DNA of 9,123 bases from an uncultured Clostridia bacterium (GTDB lineage: Bacteria; Bacillota; Clostridia; Monoglobales; Monoglobaceae), in NCBI GenBank assembly GCA_945878965.1, contig CAMCUJ010000035.1, positions 1 through 9,123 of the forward strand, read 5' to 3'. The position numbers and the translations under genes were made by a program. Shown piece by piece: positions 6,582 to 9,123 of this stretch (position 1 is the stretch's first letter; every line of letters starts with the position of its first letter). The notes under the pieces were generated by a model, which saw only the letters and a list, made by a program, of their open reading frames with translations, was not told the DNA's origin and did no database searches.

Positions 6582-7304
6582 TCATCTTGACAGCTCATTG
6601 CCGCCAAGATCAAAAAGTTCATCTTCCGTAAGCTCACGCATTTCTCCAAGCTCTAAGCTTTCATCAAGCCCCAAAGCATTCATCTTAATTCGCTTAAGAA
6701 ATTCAACCTTTTTCCCAACGCTTTCAAACATTCGCTTAACCTGATGGAATTTTCCCTCCGTTATGGTAAGCTCAATTTCCGAAATTTCACCGCTGTTTAA
6801 AATTTTAAGCTCTGCCGGCTTAGTTTTATAACCGTCATCAAGAGTGACTCCCGCTTTAAACGCTGCTGCATCACTATCATTAACCTTCCCCAAAACCTTT
6901 GCGTAATAGGTTTTCGGAATATGCTTCTTTGGCGATAAAAGATTGTGACTTAATGCTCCGTCATTGGTTATAATCAATAATCCTTCGGTATCTATGTCAA
7001 GTCTTCCGACAGGAAACAATTCATAATGCAGAAATTCATCCGGAACCAAATCAATAACCGTTTTGAATTTTTTATCCCAAACAGCCGAAACAACTCCCTG
7101 AGGCTTATTAAGCATAAGATATACAAATTTCTTGTATATAACTTCAGTGTTCATAACAAAAACCTTATCGCAATTTTCATCTATTTTAGTTTCCGGAAGC
7201 GGGTTTTCTACAGAGTTTACAGTAACCGCTCCGCTTTTTATAAGCTTTTTTATCTCTTTCCTTGTTCCGTATCCGCAGTCTGCAAGATATTTATCAAGTC
7301 GCAT
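6582..7304 (-). CDS. rsuA: Pseudouridine synthase, RsuA/RluB/E/F family (likely 16S rRNA Psi516)
   Basis: Converts a specific uridine of rRNA to pseudouridine; the RsuA branch modifies position 516 of 16S rRNA. The 240-residue protein begins with an S4 RNA-binding domain (about 1-50: RLDKYLADCGYGTRKEIKKL, then KSGAVTVN). The catalytic domain contains LNKPQG (65-70) and the active-site motif GRLDIDTEGLL, where Asp103 is the predicted nucleophile. Later blocks HNLLSPKKHIPKTYY and ITEGKFHQVKRM are family-typical. Its length is close to E. coli RsuA (231 residues), which favours RsuA over the larger RluB. The ATG at 7304 is well supported by GAGGTGA four bases upstream. It is divergent from the DUF4830 gene across 83 bases. 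The minus-strand promoter there is not clear; TATACA near 7328 is a possible -10 without a good -35. Confidence 0.93.
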   Translation of the reverse strand: MRLDKYLADCGYGTRKEIKKLIKSGAVTVNSVENPLPETKIDENCDKVFVMNTEVIYKKFVYLMLNKPQGVVSAVWDKKFKTVIDLVPDEFLHYELFPVGRLDIDTEGLLIITNDGALSHNLLSPKKHIPKTYYAKVLGKVNDSDAAAFKAGVTLDDGYKTKPAELKILNSGEISEIELTITEGKFHQVKRMFESVGKKVEFLKRIKMNALGLDESLELGEMRELTEDELFDLGGNELSR

Positions 7305-7387
7305 ATCGTCACCTCATATATTTCTGTATAATTTGCAATGTCATAAAAATTTGATTTTTACATATTCTTAAACGGGAGGGATTAACC

Positions 7388-7819
7388 TTGATTTACAGAC
7401 TTAAGAAATACAAATTCATATTTATAGGAATTTTAATCTCCTTTTCTGTTATTATGCTTATAATAGGACTTTTCAGTATGGATAATTCCACAAATGAAAT
7501 GATTATAAGCTACTTAAATTCAAATAATATAACCGTGCAGGAAAAACCGCTTCAGATTTCGCATATAACAATTCCAAACAATTTCGATAAAATATATGAA
7601 ACCTATAACGAAATTCAAAATCAATCCGGATTTGACCTTATACCCTACAAAGGCAAAACGGTTATTAAGTATACATATAAGGTTATTACAATAAATCAGG
7701 AATCCATAACAGCATATGCAAACATATTTTTATATGACAACACAATAATCGCCGCAGATATAAGCAACACATCACAAAACGGCTTTATTAAATCTATCCC
7801 AAACCCGAAAGCCGAATAA
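7388..7819 (+). CDS. DUF4830-type membrane-anchored protein of unknown function
   Basis: A 143-residue protein with a short basic N-terminus (MIYRLKKYK), one strongly hydrophobic segment at about 10-29 and no lipobox. This predicts an N-in, single-span membrane protein with an extracytoplasmic domain. The domain (about 34-136) has features I recognise from DUF4830: a YLNSNNITV-like opening, ITIPNNFDKIYETYNEIQ, GFDLIPYKGK, VIKYTYKVI, and AYANIFLYDNTIIAADI followed by GFI. No function is established for that family, and no catalytic motif is seen. The start is a TTG at 7388 with GGGAGGG seven bases upstream; no ATG precedes the membrane segment. It lies between divergent rsuA and tmcAL and appears to be transcribed alone. 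The DUF assignment comes from pattern recognition, not a search. Confidence 0.85.
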   Translation: MIYRLKKYKFIFIGILISFSVIMLIIGLFSMDNSTNEMIISYLNSNNITVQEKPLQISHITIPNNFDKIYETYNEIQNQSGFDLIPYKGKTVIKYTYKVITINQESITAYANIFLYDNTIIAADISNTSQNGFIKSIPNPKAE

Positions 7820-7878
7820 ATTCACCTTAATTATATCATAATTTAATCCACTTTACTATAGCTTTTTTGATATATAAT

Positions 7879-7899
7879 AAATTTTATACTTTAAAATTT
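7879..7899 (+). repeat. AT-only inverted repeat between the DUF4830 gene and tmcAL
   Basis: AAATTTTA (7879-7886) and TAAAATTT (7892-7899) are perfect 8-base arms around a 5-base loop, followed by TTAA. It could be a weak terminator for the DUF4830 gene, but it has no G or C pairs and no long T run. The 171-base gap 7820-7990 is almost entirely A and T, so chance formation is likely. Confidence 0.3.
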
Positions 7900-7908
7900 T
7901 AATATGTA

Positions 7909-7938
7909 TTGACTTTTTAATGTATAATATAATATTAT
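7909..7938 (+). promoter_or_regulatory. Probable promoter of tmcAL
   Basis: TTGACT (7909-7914) and TATTAT (7933-7938), each 5 of 6 consensus bases, are separated by 18 bases. The start would fall near 7945, giving a leader of about 46 nt. Other TATAAT copies overlap here (7923-7928, 7928-7933), but their spacing from the -35 is too short. The -10 region lies in a 12-bp perfect palindrome TATAATATTATA (7928-7939). Confidence 0.5.
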
Positions 7939-7990
7939 AAGAATATATACGTACTAAAATTCAACTACACATAAGGAGTTTTTTAAAGCT

Positions 7991-9123
7991 ATGAAGATTG
8001 CAGGTGTAATCTGTGAATATAATCCGTTTCACAACGGTCATAAATTTCAGATAGAAGAAACAAAAAAACAAACAAGCTGTGATGCGATAGTTGCACTTAT
8101 GAGCGGAAACTATGTTCAAAGAGGTGATATTTCAATATTTGATAAATTCACTCGTGCAAAATGTGCAATACTTGGCGGAGCCGACCTTGTACTTGAGCTT
8201 CCGGCCGCTTTTTCTATGCAGTCAGCTGAATTCTTCGCAAAAAATGCCGTATATATTCTTAACTCTCTTAATGCAGTGGATTATCTTACATTTGGAGCCG
8301 AAACAGATAATTTAAATCAAATATATGAAATTGCATCTCTTTTGGCTAATGAAACTTCGGAATTTAAAAATACAATTTCCGAAAATTTAAAAGGCGGAAA
8401 CACATTTGCAAAAGCAAGAGCTTTAGCAACAGGAGAGCTTCTGGGTGAAAATGCCAAGATAATACTATCTCAGCCAAACAACATTCTTGCGGTTGAATAT
8501 ATAAAATCACTTATACGTCTTAACTCTAAAATAGAGCCGATATTGATTAAGAGGAAAAACGCTCAGCATGACAGCTTTAATTCAAAAGACAGCTTTGCAA
8601 GCGCTACTTATATAAGAAACTTAATTAATCACGGTGAAACAGAAAAAGCACTTGAATTTATTCCGCAGAATTGTCACGATATAGTTATTAATTCAAAGCC
8701 TGTTTTCATATCTGAATTTGCAAAAGCAATTATGTGCGAGCTTTACAAAATAAGCATAGAAAATTTGAGAAATATTGCGGATATCACCGAAGGACTTGAA
8801 AACCGTATAAAGCGTGAAGCAGAAACCGTAAATAATTTATCAGAGCTTATTTCAAAGGTTAAAACCAAGCGTTATACGGAAAGCCGTATAAGGCGTATTC
8901 TTCTTAATACTATGCTTGGAATTTCAAAAGAAATTCAGCACGAAACACCGAAATATATCCGTGTACTTGACTTTAATGAAACGGGAAGAAAAATTCTTAA
9001 TCTTGCGAAAAAGAGTTCAGACCTTCCGATTATTAAAAACACTTCGCAGGTTAAGAAAATCAATAGTGAGAATATTAAAAAACAGTGGTTTAGAGAACTT
9101 ATGTTTGATAAAATATATTTATC
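7991..9123 (+). CDS. tmcAL: tRNA(Met) cytidine acetate ligase TmcAL (3' end outside the window)
   Basis: Bacillus TmcAL (YlbM) uses ATP and acetate to form N4-acetylcytidine at the wobble position of elongator tRNA-Met, preventing misreading of AUA. The frame is open from the ATG at 7991 to the window end, giving 377 residues of a family usually about 400-420 long. So only a short C-terminal piece is missing. Landmarks are VICEYNPFHNGH with the nucleotidyltransferase HxGH motif at 14-17, MSGNYVQRGD (37-46), ADLVLELPAAFSMQSAEFFA (64-83), LTFGAETDN, a RKNAQHD block and SFASATYIRNLI. AAGGAG at 7973-7978 is the ribosome site, with a rather long 12-base spacer. The conserved KIAGVICEYNPFHNGH opening fixes the start. 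It runs in the same direction as the DUF4830 gene but has its own promoter. Confidence 0.95.
   Translation, partial: MKIAGVICEYNPFHNGHKFQIEETKKQTSCDAIVALMSGNYVQRGDISIFDKFTRAKCAILGGADLVLELPAAFSMQSAEFFAKNAVYILNSLNAVDYLTFGAETDNLNQIYEIASLLANETSEFKNTISENLKGGNTFAKARALATGELLGENAKIILSQPNNILAVEYIKSLIRLNSKIEPILIKRKNAQHDSFNSKDSFASATYIRNLINHGETEKALEFIPQNCHDIVINSKPVFISEFAKAIMCELYKISIENLRNIADITEGLENRIKREAETVNNLSELISKVKTKRYTESRIRRILLNTMLGISKEIQHETPKYIRVLDFNETGRKILNLAKKSSDLPIIKNTSQVKKINSENIKKQWFRELMFDKIYL

Noticed and set aside
7026..7371. Two overlapping plus-strand frames opposite the 5' part of rsuA
   Set aside because: They overlap each other in different frames and lie opposite conserved rsuA codons, including the S4 domain; no family resemblance.
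8112..8315. 67-codon plus-strand frame
   Set aside because: Out-of-frame shadow inside tmcAL, whose own frame is open and conserved through this stretch.

Overview
The window reads as a chromosomal housekeeping segment of a low-GC, AT-rich Firmicute, most likely an anaerobic gut-type Clostridium relative. The basis is strong AT bias, GGAGG-type ribosome binding sites, several TTG start codons, a one-piece tmRNA, a compact Gram-positive-type arginine decarboxylase, a DUF4830 protein and a TmcAL (YlbM) homologue. No mobile element, CRISPR array, phage gene or defence gene is visible. I found no convincing undescribed multi-gene system; the interest lies in regulatory detail.

Layout, left to right. 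At the left edge is a near-consensus minus-strand promoter (82-110) that fires out of the window, with a possible first dozen codons of a gene (1-37). Next come the tmRNA gene ssrA (minus, 241-580), its hairpin terminator (201-239) and its own promoter (654-682). Positions 748-4869 carry a four-gene minus-strand polyamine operon, in transcription order speD, speA, speE, speB, driven from a promoter at 4954-4982. Upstream of it, also on the minus strand, are an AGCS-family sodium/amino-acid symporter (5024-6430) with its own promoter, and an RsuA-family 16S rRNA pseudouridine synthase (6582-7304). From 7388 the direction flips: a membrane-anchored DUF4830 protein of unknown function (7388-7819) and then tmcAL (7991 to the right edge, incomplete), which has its own AT-rich promoter region.

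How the genes work together. SpeA makes agmatine from arginine, SpeB removes urea to give putrescine, SpeD decarboxylates S-adenosylmethionine, and SpeE transfers the resulting aminopropyl group to make spermidine. The operon therefore encodes the complete arginine-to-spermidine route. SpeD closely resembles the long enterobacterial enzyme rather than the short Bacillus SpeH type. Its start is a forced TTG with a distant Shine-Dalgarno sequence, a possible point of translational control. tmRNA, RsuA and TmcAL all serve translation (ribosome rescue, rRNA modification, tRNA-Met modification). The symporter and the DUF4830 protein have no evident functional link to the others beyond position.
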